Assembly: GCF_028553885.1 (NCBI RefSeq)
Contig: NZ_CP067169.1
Span: 1,321,501 to 1,385,500, forward strand
Direction: 5' to 3'
DNA from: Paracoccus aestuarii
Lineage (GTDB): Bacteria > Pseudomonadota > Alphaproteobacteria > Rhodobacterales > Rhodobacteraceae
DNA: 64,000 bases
Shown here: positions 9,091 through 17,188 of the stretch, piece after piece
Layout of the letters: each line of letters begins with the position of its first letter
Numbering within the stretch: the stretch's first letter is position 1
Made by a program: the position numbers and the translations under genes
Notes under the pieces: generated by a model
Seen by the model: only the letters and a program-made list of their open reading frames with translations
Databases searched by the model: none
What the model was told of the DNA's origin: nothing

Positions 9091-10028
9091 GGTTCGGCCT
9101 GGATTGGGGCGGGGACGGGGCGGCTGCGGCGTTCGGCCAGCAGGACCAGCAGCCCGGGCAGGGTGCTGGCCAGGAACATCAACCCGAAGGCCAGGCTGGC
9201 CGCAAGCCCCGCCTGCGCGCTGGCCCCCGCCAAGGGGAAAAGGCCCGCGGCGGCACCCTCGCGCAGGCCCCAACCGCTGACGGTGATGGGCAGGATCATC
9301 GTCAGCAGGATCAAGGGCACCAGCACCGCGACCGAGACCACATCAAGGACAGTCCCCGTCGCCCGCGCGCAAAACGCGAAGGCCAGCAGGTTCGCCCCGG
9401 TGATCGCCAGGTTCAGCACCAGCTGCCGTGGCAGCGCTCCGCGCGTCAGCAGCGTCACGCACAGTGTGCCATGCAGGTCGCGGGCCGATTGCCCGGTCCG
9501 TCCGGGCAGCCGCCGCGCCTGCCAGATGGCCAGCGCCGCGGCCATCCCCCCCGCCAGCAGCGTCAGGATCAGCCCCAGTACCCAATCGGGCAAAGCCAGC
9601 CCGCCCGGCGTCAGCGTCACGGCCAGCACGCCCCCCGCCAGGATCAGGAACAGCGCGACCTGACCCGCCATGCGCTCGATCGCGACGGCGGCACCGGCGC
9701 GGCGCAGCCCGGCCTGATGCCGCGCCCTCAGCGCGCGGCCCGCATCGCCCAGCACGCCGCCGGGCAGGGACTGGTTCACCACCTGCGCCAGGTAATATTC
9801 GCCCACCGCCCGGCCAAGCGGGATCGACTGGCCCAAGGGCCGCGCCGTCACCCGCCAGCGCATCGCCGACAGCACGGTCTGGACCGTCAGCGCGGCCATC
9901 GCGGCGATCAGCCAGACCGGATCGGCCCGGGCCAGCAGGCGCAGGGCCTCCTGCCCGTCAAGGCCGACCCAAAGCAGGGCCATGATGATCAGCGCGGTCG
10001 CGAATTGCAGCGTTCGTTTCAGGGTCAT
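9087..10028 (-). CDS. LPG-synthase-type integral membrane protein (PF03706-like)
   Basis: The 313-residue protein has about seven to eight hydrophobic segments. It resembles the lysylphosphatidylglycerol-synthase transmembrane domain family (UPF0104), with YYLAQVVNQSLPGGVLGDAGRA in the first third, AIERMAGQVALF, and LPITVSGWGLREGAAAGLF near the C-terminus as the family landmarks. Members of this family act as flippases or as acceptors in lipid modification. There is no soluble aminoacyltransferase domain. Both ends overlap neighbours by four bases (ATGA, GTGA), tying it to the sulfatase-fold enzyme and the GT4. Confidence 0.82.
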   Translation of the reverse strand: MTLKRTLQFATALIIMALLWVGLDGQEALRLLARADPVWLIAAMAALTVQTVLSAMRWRVTARPLGQSIPLGRAVGEYYLAQVVNQSLPGGVLGDAGRALRARHQAGLRRAGAAVAIERMAGQVALFLILAGGVLAVTLTPGGLALPDWVLGLILTLLAGGMAAALAIWQARRLPGRTGQSARDLHGTLCVTLLTRGALPRQLVLNLAITGANLLAFAFCARATGTVLDVVSVAVLVPLILLTMILPITVSGWGLREGAAAGLFPLAGASAQAGLAASLAFGLMFLASTLPGLLVLLAERRSRPVPAPIQAEP

Positions 10029-11620
10029 GACGGATTTACGTCAGCCGAGCCCGAAAAGTTGCGTATAAAAAGATCGCGGATCGTCTCCATCCCCATGGCG
10101 GGGCTGCCCTGCGGGGGGATCAGCCCCGGCTGCAGGCCCCATGCGGCGGTCCGTTCGACCAGATGCGCGGGCCCGAGGACATGGACGGGAACCTCGCGCC
10201 GCTCGTCCAGTCCGATCGAGCTGGCCGCCTGGTGATCGCCCACCAGCACCATCAGCGGCGGGTCACCGGCATGGCGCAGCGCGTATTCGACCGTGGTGCG
10301 CAGGGTATAGTCGATCGTGGCGCGGTAATGGTCGCGCACCCGGTCGCGGTCGCGCCACAACACGTTCGGGGGGTCGCCCTCCTGCGCCATGGCGTCGAAT
10401 TCGGTCCCGTCGGTGATCGCGTCCCAGTCCAGCAGGCGCGGCACCGGCGTCCAGGGCGCATGCGAGGAGATCAGCGCGATCTGCGCGAAGAGCCGCCGCG
10501 GATCGCTGCCGTCGCGCAGCAGGCGGTCGGCGGCCAGCATGGTGAACTGATCGGGCATGGTGACCCAGTTGAAGGGCAGGCCTTCATAGCCCAGATCGGG
10601 CGCGGCCAGGATGCGCTGAAACCCCATGGTCGATGCCTCGGGCCAGGGGCGCACGATTGCGGGCATCACGGCGGCGGTGCGGAACCCCGCATCGGCGGCA
10701 TGGTGGAACAGCCCGCGCCGCCCGCTGGCGATGGCCGCCTGATAGCGGACCTGGTTGTCGATCCACAGCCCGTTGCTCAGGGTGGCATGGGCCAGCCAGC
10801 TCTGGCCGCCATGGGTGGGGGCGGTGAAGAAGCCCGATGCCATGGCGATGCCCGCATCCTCCAGCTGGCCCTGAGCCTCGCGCAGGGTGTCCAGATGCAT
10901 CTCGGCGAAGAACTCGGTGTCGAAGCTGGTCCGGCCATAGCTCTCCAGATAGATGACCAGCACGTCGCGGTCGATCAGGGCGAAGGGCCGGTCCAGCCCG
11001 TCCAGGCTGTCGGTCGCGGCCTCCAGGCGAAAGCGGCGCAGCTCGGTCAGGGTGCGCCCGGCCAGCTGCACCCGGTCGGTCGCATAGCCATAGGCCAGGG
11101 GCTGGGCCCATCCGGGCAGCGGCGCGACCGGCAGGGCCGCGGCCAGGGCCAGCGCCGCGGCGCCCGTGCCGATCCGCCAGCCGCGCGGCGGGGCCGCCCG
11201 GCGCAGCTTGCCCATCGCCCACCACAGCGCGGCCAGGATCGCCCCGGTCGCCACCAGCGCGGCGATCACCGCGGCGATGGCCGTGGCCACGCCCAGGCTG
11301 CCCGCGATCAGCCGCACGGAGGCGTCGATCAGCGGCAGGTCCGCCACCGGGTTGAACCGGCGGCCCAGGCTTTCCTGCATCGCCATGTCGGCGACCTTCA
11401 GCACCGTCATCGGCCCCAAGGTCACCACCGCCGCCATGCGCAGCACCGACCCCGCCGCCGTCCGGCCCAAGGCCAGCAGGCCCAGCACCAGGACCAGCAG
11501 CTCGGGCGCGGGGCGGGCGAAGGCGGCCCAGCCCAGGTGATCCAGCCGCGCGGGCAGCGCGATCAGCAGATGCAGCACGACCAGCGCGGCGAGGACGCCC
11601 AAGGCGCGGCGCGGGGTCAT
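10025..11620 (-). CDS. Membrane-anchored sulfatase/phosphotransferase-fold enzyme
   Basis: The 531-residue protein has four to five N-terminal membrane segments (residues 5-165) and a periplasmic alkaline-phosphatase-superfamily domain. VLVIYLESYGRTSFD supplies the first metal-ligand acid, THGGQSWLAHATLSNG carries the likely Ser/Thr nucleophile, and VLVGDHQAASSIG supplies the Asp-His metal pair. This arrangement resembles LtaS- or phosphoethanolamine-transferase-like enzymes more than true sulfatases. ATG 11620 overlaps the stop of the CDP-alcohol phosphotransferase gene. A role transferring or hydrolysing a phosphoryl head group on a surface lipid or glycan is inferred from the fold and neighbours. 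Confidence 0.8.
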   Translation of the reverse strand: MTPRRALGVLAALVVLHLLIALPARLDHLGWAAFARPAPELLVLVLGLLALGRTAAGSVLRMAAVVTLGPMTVLKVADMAMQESLGRRFNPVADLPLIDASVRLIAGSLGVATAIAAVIAALVATGAILAALWWAMGKLRRAAPPRGWRIGTGAAALALAAALPVAPLPGWAQPLAYGYATDRVQLAGRTLTELRRFRLEAATDSLDGLDRPFALIDRDVLVIYLESYGRTSFDTEFFAEMHLDTLREAQGQLEDAGIAMASGFFTAPTHGGQSWLAHATLSNGLWIDNQVRYQAAIASGRRGLFHHAADAGFRTAAVMPAIVRPWPEASTMGFQRILAAPDLGYEGLPFNWVTMPDQFTMLAADRLLRDGSDPRRLFAQIALISSHAPWTPVPRLLDWDAITDGTEFDAMAQEGDPPNVLWRDRDRVRDHYRATIDYTLRTTVEYALRHAGDPPLMVLVGDHQAASSIGLDERREVPVHVLGPAHLVERTAAWGLQPGLIPPQGSPAMGMETIRDLFIRNFSGSADVNPS

Positions 11621-12357
11621 CGGTGCCTCCACAGCCAGAGAACATCGCGGGCGAATGACCAGACCAGCGCGACCGATGCGATGCGCGCCTGGATGATGCC
11701 CGTATCGGGCGGCATCTGCGGGATCTGCAGCGCGATCAGCGTGGCCAGCTGCAGCACGCAGACGCCCTTGCGGAAATAGCTGACGGGCAGGGGCGCCATG
11801 ATCCAGGGCCAGATCAGACCCGCCCCCGCGAACAGGTATCGCATCACGCCCAAGACCAGCACCTCGGCCCCGACCGGGCTGCCCGCCAAGGCATGCAGGG
11901 CCAGGATCAGGGCCAAGGCGGCATCGACCTCCATGTCGAAGCGGGCGCCGAAATCCGAACACAGGTTGGCCCGGCGCGCCAGATAGCCGTCCACCCCGTC
12001 CAGGGTCAGCGAGATCGCCGCCACCGCCGCCACCAGCCATCCCGCGGGCGCATCGCCCATCAGGGGCGCGATCAGCGCGGCGGTCAGCGCCACCCGCATC
12101 AGCGTGACCGTGTTGCAGGCGCCCATCACCGCATGGGGGTAATGCCGCCGCATCCCGACGGCCACGATCCCCGCCGCGGCCAGATAGACCGCCCCCGCGA
12201 CCAAGGCCCCCGTGCCTTGGCCCAGCACGATGACCGACACGGCCAGGTTCAGCGCCAGCCCCGCGGGAACGGCCAGGATCCAACCCCTCGGGCAGGGCGG
12301 CGCCCGGCGGGGCTGCGGGGCGGTCGGTCGGGGCGATGGGGGGCGGGAAATCTGCAT
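11617..12357 (-). CDS. CDP-alcohol phosphatidyltransferase-family membrane enzyme
   Basis: This protein of about 246 residues has six hydrophobic segments and the complete CDP-alcohol phosphotransferase signature DGxxARx8Gx3Dx3D, seen as DGYLARRANLCSDFGARFD followed by MEVD. The family joins a CDP-activated lipid or polyol to an alcohol acceptor in the membrane. The N-terminus is Pro/Arg-rich. ATG at 12357 is preferred because a promoter places transcription start at or next to this codon; an in-frame ATG at 12381 would lie inside that promoter. It leads a four-gene unit with the sulfatase-fold, LPG-synthase-like and GT4 genes. The substrate is unknown. Confidence 0.85.
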   Translation of the reverse strand: MQISRPPSPRPTAPQPRRAPPCPRGWILAVPAGLALNLAVSVIVLGQGTGALVAGAVYLAAAGIVAVGMRRHYPHAVMGACNTVTLMRVALTAALIAPLMGDAPAGWLVAAVAAISLTLDGVDGYLARRANLCSDFGARFDMEVDAALALILALHALAGSPVGAEVLVLGVMRYLFAGAGLIWPWIMAPLPVSYFRKGVCVLQLATLIALQIPQMPPDTGIIQARIASVALVWSFARDVLWLWRHR

Positions 12358-12363
12358 CGGTCG

Positions 12364-12391
12364 AACATATGACAGGGGCATGACGCGTCAA
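12364..12391 (-). promoter_or_regulatory. Promoter of the lipid/glycan cluster, predicted leaderless start
   Basis: On the minus strand TTGACG (12391-12386) and TATGTT (12369-12364) are 16 nt apart. Only six bases separate the -10 box from ATG 12357, so the predicted transcript begins at or within a base or two of the start codon. No ribosome-binding site is visible, in keeping with a leaderless mRNA. Confidence 0.45.
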
Positions 12392-12456
12392 GCGCGTTCG
12401 GCGGGCTTGCCAGACGGGCCCCCTCGGCTATCCTGCCATGGCGGGGGGATCGGGCC

Positions 12457-13008
12457 ATGGATGGACGGGCAAGGGGCTATGGGACGACGGCGCGGCTGCT
12501 GCATTGGCTGGTCGCGCTGTTGATCTTGCTGATGATTCCCGCGGGATACCTGATGACGGGCGAGGGGCTGGCCCGCGGCACGCGCGATGCTCTGTTCCTC
12601 TTTCACAAGAACGTGGGGGCCGCGCTGATCGCGGTCGTGGCGCTGCGCCTGGTCTGGCGGCTGACCCATCCGCCCGCGCCGCTGCCCGCGCATCTGCCCG
12701 CATGGCAGCGCCGCGCGGCGGGGCTGTCGCATGCGGGACTTTACGTGCTGATGGTGGTGATGCCCCTCTCGGGCTATGTCCGGGTGCGGGCGGGGGGCTT
12801 TCCGATCGAGGCGCTGGACCGCATCGGCCTTCCGGGCCTGGTGCCGCGATCGGATGCGCTGGCGCAGGCGGCCAGCAATCTGCATGCCGCGGCGGCCTGG
12901 GGGCTGATCGCGCTGCTGGCGCTGCATCTGGCGGCGGCGGCCCAGCACGCCCTGATCCATCGCGACGGCATCTGGCAGCGGATCTGGCCGCCGATCCGCC
13001 GGGGCTGA
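12457..13008 (+). CDS. Cytochrome b561-family di-heme membrane protein
   Basis: The 183-residue protein has four transmembrane helices and the His pattern of bacterial cytochrome b561 (CybB-like). His in RLLHWLVALL is in helix 1, FLFHKNVGAALI leads helix 2, SHAGLYVLMVVMPLSGY is in helix 3 and NLHAAAAWGLIALLALHL in helix 4. These would ligate two b-type hemes and pass electrons, typically from quinol, across the cytoplasmic membrane. It is divergent from the lipid cluster and apparently monocistronic. Electron partners are not visible. Confidence 0.87.
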   Translation: MDGRARGYGTTARLLHWLVALLILLMIPAGYLMTGEGLARGTRDALFLFHKNVGAALIAVVALRLVWRLTHPPAPLPAHLPAWQRRAAGLSHAGLYVLMVVMPLSGYVRVRAGGFPIEALDRIGLPGLVPRSDALAQAASNLHAAAAWGLIALLALHLAAAAQHALIHRDGIWQRIWPPIRRG

Positions 13009-13196
13009 CCCCGCGCCAAACCTCTGGACAGGGCGGTTCGCTTTCGCTATCGACGCCCGGTGGCGCGGGATATTTTGCCTGCATCTAACCAGCGACCTGC
13101 GCGCATTGCGAAAAATCAATCCAAACCCATCGAACGAAATCCGCGGCGGTGCGTTTGCCGTCACGCCGCATTGCGGCCGTCCTGCCAGAGGTGCCC

Positions 13197-16100
13197 GTGT
13201 CCGACCGTTCCCCGATCCGTCTTTCCGCCCGCCAGATCGACCTGTCCATCCTGATCCTGGTCAGCGTCGTCATCGGCGGCGTCTTTGTCCTGGACCTGGT
13301 CTTTCCCTTGGGGACGGCGGTGTGGCTGCTCTATCTGCTGCCCTTGGGCCTCAGCTTTGCGGGGCGCTGGTCCTGGCTGCCGCCCGTGGTGGCGGGGCTG
13401 GCCTGCCTGGCGATGGCGGCGGGCTATGTCGCCGATCTGGTGATCTTTCCCGAGGCCGGGATCGCGCCGCTGGTCGCGGGGGCGAACCGGGCGATGGCGG
13501 GGCTGATCTGTCTGATGCTGGGCGGCATGGGCCGCAAGCTGATCCAGAACCGCCAGTCCCTGACGCGCGAGGGCTGGATCACCCAGACCCAGGCCGCCGT
13601 GTCCCGCGCCGTCCAGGGGGAACTGGACGCGCAGCGCTTGGGCCGGGCGGTCCTGGGCGTGCTGGGCGACCGGATCGGCGCGCGGGCCGCGGTGATCTAT
13701 GGCCGCAACGGCAACGGCCACCGCCTGCTGGCCCATTGGGGCATCGACGCCACCACCTTGGCCGAGCGCGTGACCGAGGGCGAGGGCCATCTGGGCCGTG
13801 CCCTGGCCGATGGCCAGGTGGTCGCGCTGCGGCTGCCCCCGGACGAATCGCTGGTCTGGGCCTCGGGGCTGGCGCGCGGCGCCGTGCCCCATGTGCTGAT
13901 CGTGCCGCTGTCGGACGGGCAGGGGGTGAACGGGGTGATCGAATTCGGGCTGGACCGGCCCGCATCGGCGGACCTTCTGGACCTGTTCGCGCGCTTGGGC
14001 GACCGGATCGGCGTGGCGCTGCGCTCTGCCATCTATCGCCAGCAGCTGCAGGAGCTGCTGGAGGAGACCCGCCGCCAGTCCGAGGAGCTGCGCGCCCATG
14101 GCGAGGAGCTGGCCGCCTCGAACGAGGAGCTGGAGGAGCAGACCCGCGCCCTGCAGGACAGCCAGCGCCTGCTGGAGGCCCAGCAGACCGAGCTGGAGAC
14201 CCAGAACGCCCAGCTGGAAAGCCAGACCCAGGAGCTGGAGGAACAGCGCGACGCGCTGGCCCGGTCGCGCCGCATGCTGGAGGACCAGGCCGAGGAGCTG
14301 TCCCGCGAGAGCCGCTACAAATCCGAATTCGTCGCCAATATGAGCCACGAGCTGCGCACGCCGCTGAACGCGCTGCTGATCATGTCGCGCCTGCTGGCCG
14401 AGAACCGGCCCCGCACGCTGACCGACGAACAGGTCCGGTGGGCCGAGACGATCGAGGCGTCGGGCAAGGACCTGCTGGCGCTGATCAACGACATCCTGGA
14501 CCTGTCCAAGATCGAATCGGGCAAGCTGGACCTGTCGCGCGACCTGATCCAGCCCCAGGCCTTGGCCGAAAAGCTGACCCGCGCCTTCGAGGCTCAGGCC
14601 CGCCAGAAGAACCTGCGCCTGGTGACCGAGATCGCCCCCGGCACACCGGATTTCGAATCCGACCGCCAGCGCCTGGAACAGGTTCTGCGCAACTTTCTGT
14701 CCAATGCGCTGAAATTCACCGAGCGCGGCCAGATCACCCTGCGCGTGGCCCCCGCCGCTCAGGGCGTGGCCCTGTCGGTCACCGATACCGGCATCGGCAT
14801 CGACGCCGACCAGCAGGAGGCCGTCTTCGAGGCCTTCCGCCAGGCCGATGGCACGATCTCGCGCCGGTTCGGGGGAACGGGGCTGGGCCTGTCGATCTCG
14901 CGCGAACTGGCGGACCTGCTGGGCGGGCGGGTGACGTTGACCAGCGAGGCGGGAAAGGGCAGCACCTTCACCCTGCTGCTGCCCGCGACCATGCCCCTGC
15001 AACAGCCGGTCCCCGCCCGCGCCGCGCCCGCCCGCGCGACCGTGGATGGCGGCCCGGCGGCCATGCCCGACCCTGCGGAGGGGGTCCTGATGCTGGACGC
15101 GCTGCCGGGTGTCGATGACGACCGCGCGGCCATCCAGCCCGGCGACCGGGTGATGCTGGTGGTCGAGGATGACGCGGCCTTCGCGCGCCTGCTCTTGGAT
15201 CTGGCGCGCGAGCTGGGGTTCCGCGGCGTCTGCGTGGGCCGGGCCGATGACGCGGTGCGCGCCGCGCGCCATTTCCTGCCCCATGCGATCGTGATGGATG
15301 TGGGCCTGCCCGACCATTCGGGCCTGTCGGCGCTGGACCGGCTGAAGCGCGACACCAGCACGCGGCACATCCCCGTGCATATGGTCTCGGCCGAGGATTA
15401 CACCAAGGAGGCGCTGGCCCAGGGCGCGATCAGCTACATGATGAAGCCGGTCAGCCGCGACCAGCTGGCCGAAGCGATCCGCAGCCTGGAGGACCGTCTG
15501 GATCAGCGCCTGCGCCGGGTGCTGATCGTCGAGGACGACCCCGCCCAGATGGAGGGGCTGCGCGCCCTGCTGACCAGCGACGGGGTCGAGACCGTGGGCG
15601 CGGGCACCGCCGCCGCCGCGCTGCAGATCTGCCGGACGCAGACGGTGGACTGCATCGTGCTGGACATGACGCTGCCCGACGCATCCGGCTTCGACCTGCT
15701 GCAGCAGCTGGACCAGGACGGCACCGCATCCTTCCCGCCGGTCATCGTCTATACCGCCCGCGCGCTCTCCGAGGCCGAGGAGCAGCGCCTGCGCCGCTAT
15801 TCGAAATCGATCATCATCAAGGGCGCGAAATCGCCCGAACGCCTGATCAACGAGGTGACGCTGTTCCTGCATCAGGTCGTGTCCGACCTGCCGCAGAAAC
15901 AGCGCGACATGCTGGCCGCGTCCCTGAACCGCGACGCCCAGCTGGAGGGGCGCCGCATCCTGGTGGTCGAGGATGACATCCGCAACATCTATGCCCTGAC
16001 CGGCGTTTTCGAGCCGCATGGCGCCACCGTCCAGATCGCCCGCAACGGCCGCGAGGCGCTGGAGGCCTTGGGCCGCATCAATGACGGCGCCGCGCCCAAG

Positions 16101-16331
16101 GTGGACCTGGTCCTGATGGATGTGATGATGCCCGAGATGGACGGCCTGACCGCCACGCGCGAGATCCGCAAGATCGACCGCTGGAAGACGCTGCCCATCA
16201 TCATGCTGACCGCCAAGGCCATGGCCGAGGATCAGAACCAGTGCCTGGCCGCGGGTGCCAACGACTATCTGCCCAAGCCCCTGGACGTGGACAAGCTGTT
16301 GTCGCTGACGCGGGTCTGGATGCGCCGATGA
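13197..16331 (+). CDS. Membrane-bound hybrid histidine kinase with GAF and three receiver domains
   Basis: About 1,044 residues from GTG 13197, chosen for AGAGG six bases upstream; in-frame GTGs at 13149 and 13191 are alternatives. Order: four hydrophobic segments (residues 12-110), a GAF-like domain (about 130-275), a long Glu/Gln-rich coiled coil (280-370), HisKA with His384 in SHELRTPL, a HATPase domain (NFLSNALKF, DTGIGI, GGTGLGLSIS), then three receiver domains with phospho-acceptors near Asp701, Asp823 and Asp975. The coiled coil next to HisKA and the multiple receivers suggest a phosphorelay hub. It overlaps cheR by four bases. The signal sensed is unknown. Confidence 0.88.
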   Translation: MSDRSPIRLSARQIDLSILILVSVVIGGVFVLDLVFPLGTAVWLLYLLPLGLSFAGRWSWLPPVVAGLACLAMAAGYVADLVIFPEAGIAPLVAGANRAMAGLICLMLGGMGRKLIQNRQSLTREGWITQTQAAVSRAVQGELDAQRLGRAVLGVLGDRIGARAAVIYGRNGNGHRLLAHWGIDATTLAERVTEGEGHLGRALADGQVVALRLPPDESLVWASGLARGAVPHVLIVPLSDGQGVNGVIEFGLDRPASADLLDLFARLGDRIGVALRSAIYRQQLQELLEETRRQSEELRAHGEELAASNEELEEQTRALQDSQRLLEAQQTELETQNAQLESQTQELEEQRDALARSRRMLEDQAEELSRESRYKSEFVANMSHELRTPLNALLIMSRLLAENRPRTLTDEQVRWAETIEASGKDLLALINDILDLSKIESGKLDLSRDLIQPQALAEKLTRAFEAQARQKNLRLVTEIAPGTPDFESDRQRLEQVLRNFLSNALKFTERGQITLRVAPAAQGVALSVTDTGIGIDADQQEAVFEAFRQADGTISRRFGGTGLGLSISRELADLLGGRVTLTSEAGKGSTFTLLLPATMPLQQPVPARAAPARATVDGGPAAMPDPAEGVLMLDALPGVDDDRAAIQPGDRVMLVVEDDAAFARLLLDLARELGFRGVCVGRADDAVRAARHFLPHAIVMDVGLPDHSGLSALDRLKRDTSTRHIPVHMVSAEDYTKEALAQGAISYMMKPVSRDQLAEAIRSLEDRLDQRLRRVLIVEDDPAQMEGLRALLTSDGVETVGAGTAAAALQICRTQTVDCIVLDMTLPDASGFDLLQQLDQDGTASFPPVIVYTARALSEAEEQRLRRYSKSIIIKGAKSPERLINEVTLFLHQVVSDLPQKQRDMLAASLNRDAQLEGRRILVVEDDIRNIYALTGVFEPHGATVQIARNGREALEALGRINDGAAPKVDLVLMDVMMPEMDGLTATREIRKIDRWKTLPIIMLTAKAMAEDQNQCLAAGANDYLPKPLDVDKLLSLTRVWMRR

Positions 16332-17188
16332 CCCTGGACCCGGTTGCCCCCCGGCCCGGCGACGCGATCGAGTTGGACCTGTTCCTCGAGGCGCTGATGC
16401 GGCGGTATCATTACGATTTCCGGTCCTATTCGCGCGCCTCGCTGGTCCGGCGGGCGGAGCTGGCGCGCGACAGGCTGGGCTGTGCGACGCTGTCGGAACT
16501 GCAGGGGCGGCTCTTGCATGACGATGCGGTCCTGCCCGACATCATCGACGCCATGACCGTCCAGGTCAGCGAGATGTTCCGCGACCCGTCCTATTACGCG
16601 GCCCTGCGGCGCGAGGTGATCCCGCATCTGCAGACCTTCCCCTCGCTCAAGGTCTGGGTGGCGGGCTGCGCGGATGGCGAGGAGCTTTATTCCCTGGCGA
16701 TCCTGTTCGACGAGGCGGGGCTGTTTGACCGCACGCTGTTCTACGCGACCGAGATCAACCCCCGCGCCCTGGCCCGGGCCGAGGCGGGGGTCTATGACAT
16801 CGACCGGCTGGCCGTCTTCTCGCGCAACTATCAGCAGGCGGGCGGGGCGGGGTCGCTGTCGGATTACTACACCGCCGCCTATGGGCGGGTCGCCTTCGAC
16901 CGGCGGCTGCGCGCGCGCACGGTCTTTACCGAACACAACCTGGCCACCGACCAGGTGTTTTCCGAGGTGCATCTGATCTCCTGCCGCAACGTGCTGATCT
17001 ATTTCGACAACCGGTTGCAGGACCGGGCCGTGGGCCTTTTTGCCGAGGCCTTGGCGCGCGACGGTTTCCTGGGCCTCGGCTCGCATGAGACGCTGCGCTT
17101 TTCCACCCATGCCGCCCGCTTCGCGGCATTCGCCGAACCCGACCGGATCTGGCGCCGGACCGCCGACCAGAGGATACCGCATGCCTGA
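16328..17188 (+). CDS. CheR-type protein-glutamate methyltransferase
   Basis: The 286-residue protein has the CheR N-terminal helical domain and a SAM-binding Rossmann domain. VWVAGCADGEELYSLA is the SAM motif (usually GCSTGEE), FYATEINPRAL follows, and HLISCRNVLIYFD is the CheR catalytic-domain signature. CheR enzymes methylate receptor glutamates using SAM. There is no chemoreceptor, CheA or CheW nearby. The gene sits between two sensor kinases with overlaps of 4 bp and 8 bp, so it probably serves this signalling operon rather than flagellar chemotaxis. The Ser-Thr to Ala-Asp change in the SAM loop is unusual. Confidence 0.85.
   Translation: MTLDPVAPRPGDAIELDLFLEALMRRYHYDFRSYSRASLVRRAELARDRLGCATLSELQGRLLHDDAVLPDIIDAMTVQVSEMFRDPSYYAALRREVIPHLQTFPSLKVWVAGCADGEELYSLAILFDEAGLFDRTLFYATEINPRALARAEAGVYDIDRLAVFSRNYQQAGGAGSLSDYYTAAYGRVAFDRRLRARTVFTEHNLATDQVFSEVHLISCRNVLIYFDNRLQDRAVGLFAEALARDGFLGLGSHETLRFSTHAARFAAFAEPDRIWRRTADQRIPHA

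Noticed and set aside
14080..14300. Periodic repeats (GAGCTGGAGGAGCAG-like) suggesting a tandem DNA repeat or array
   Set aside because: The repetition follows the heptads of the kinase coiled coil and varies at synonymous positions; it is a protein feature, not a CRISPR or satellite.
13161..16019. A 952-codon open frame antisense to the hybrid kinase
   Set aside because: It mirrors the codon structure of the real kinase in high-GC DNA, has no domain and is rich in Gln/Ala/Arg/His with no family pattern.
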